Source of the DNA: Alterirhizorhabdus sp964247265 | GTDB taxonomy: Bacteria > Pseudomonadota > Alphaproteobacteria > Sphingomonadales > Sphingomonadaceae | Assembly (NCBI GenBank): GCA_964247265.1 | Contig: CAXTTS010000193.1 | Location: 1 to 5,960 of the forward strand | Direction: 5' to 3' | Length of the DNA: 5,960 nucleotides | Shown: positions 5,621 to 5,960 of the stretch, piece by piece | Position numbering within the stretch: the first letter of the stretch is position 1 | How the letters are laid out: the number at the start of each line of letters is the position of its first letter | Notes under the pieces: model-generated | What the model was told of the DNA's origin: nothing | Databases searched by the model: none | Seen by the model: the letters and a program-made list of their open reading frames with translations, nothing else | Translations under genes and position numbers: made by a program

Positions 5621-5960
5621 ATGCACCGAACTGTAACAGATCGTCACGCGGAACGTGCCATTCCGCCGCTGGACGGCCCCGCATTGGAGCGGCTGGCGAT
5701 CACCTATGTCGGCCGCTACGCCACCACCCGCGCCCGGCTCCGCACCTATCTCGCCCGCAAGCTGCGCGAGCGCGGGTGGGACGGGGAGGCAGCTCCGCCG
5801 ATCGATGCGCTGGTGGAACGGTGCGCCACGCTCGGCTATGTCGACGATCGCCAGTTCGCCAATGCGCGCGCCGCGTCGCTCGGCCGGCGCGGCTATGGCG
5901 CGCGGCGGGTGAGCGAGGCGTTGCGCGCCGCCGGCATCGAGGAGCCGGATGCCACGGAGG
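5621..5960 (+). CDS. recX: Regulatory protein RecX, N-terminal part (truncated by window edge)
   Basis: RecX is a small cytoplasmic protein that binds RecA and caps or modulates RecA filament growth during recombination and the SOS response. The 113 visible codons include ALERLAITYVGRYATTRARL (about 21-40) and the core RecX signature ALVERCATLGYVDDRQFANA (63-82), followed by GYGARRVSEALRAAGI (91-106). These match the helical RecX repeats: G-Y-[IV]-D-D, F-A, then G..r[iv]...L...G[iv]. The ATG at 5621 is the first possible start because an in-frame TGA lies at 5615-5617. No clear Shine-Dalgarno precedes it. The family is usually about 150-200 residues, so the C-terminal part is outside the window. 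It is the only plus-strand gene. recA is not visible nearby, so co-transcription with recA is not supported upstream. Confidence 0.9.
   Translation, partial: MHRTVTDRHAERAIPPLDGPALERLAITYVGRYATTRARLRTYLARKLRERGWDGEAAPPIDALVERCATLGYVDDRQFANARAASLGRRGYGARRVSEALRAAGIEEPDATE

Noticed and set aside
5512..5640. LexA (SOS) box upstream of recX
   Set aside because: Single GAAC and GTTC elements occur (5568, 5583, 5628) but none has a partner at the required 7-base spacing. The closest, GAAC-N7-GATC, starts inside the coding region with one mismatch.
5655..5912. An 85-codon plus-strand frame at the right end
   Set aside because: It overlaps recX in another frame. The frame from 5621 carries the RecX signature.

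Overview
The window comes from a high-GC alphaproteobacterial chromosome, most likely a sphingomonad (Sphingomonadales). The evidence is the GC-rich codon use, the wording of RecX, SecE and the acyl-AMP ligase, and the order tRNA-Trp - secE - nusG - rplK. This rests on protein recognition by eye, not on a database search.

Layout from right to left; everything is on the minus strand except recX. At the right edge, 5621 to the end is the N-terminal part of recX (plus strand). It is divergent from a stand-alone fatty acyl-AMP ligase gene (3715-5511). After an 80-base gap comes a six-transmembrane, PAS-GGDEF-EAL cyclic-di-GMP signalling protein (1301-3634). Another 80-base gap leads to tRNA-Trp(CCA) (1145-1220), secE (866-1063), nusG (311-850) and the start of rplK (1-229, cut by the window edge). 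No stretch without a gene exceeds about 110 bases.

The left third is the conserved translation, transcription and secretion core: a Trp tRNA, the SecYEG subunit SecE, the elongation factor NusG and ribosomal protein L11, probably co-transcribed and leading into rplA and the rpl/rpo genes beyond the edge. The middle holds two accessory-type genes. One activates fatty acids as acyl-adenylates, probably for transfer to a carrier protein encoded elsewhere. The other is a membrane-bound c-di-GMP enzyme. Whether these two work together cannot be told from the sequence; they share only strand and a short gap.

I found no mobile element, CRISPR array, phage gene or clearly undescribed system. The observations most worth following are a decayed EAL active site next to an intact GGDEF motif, a perfect 7-bp inverted repeat abutting the start codon of that gene, and the orphan acyl-AMP ligase.
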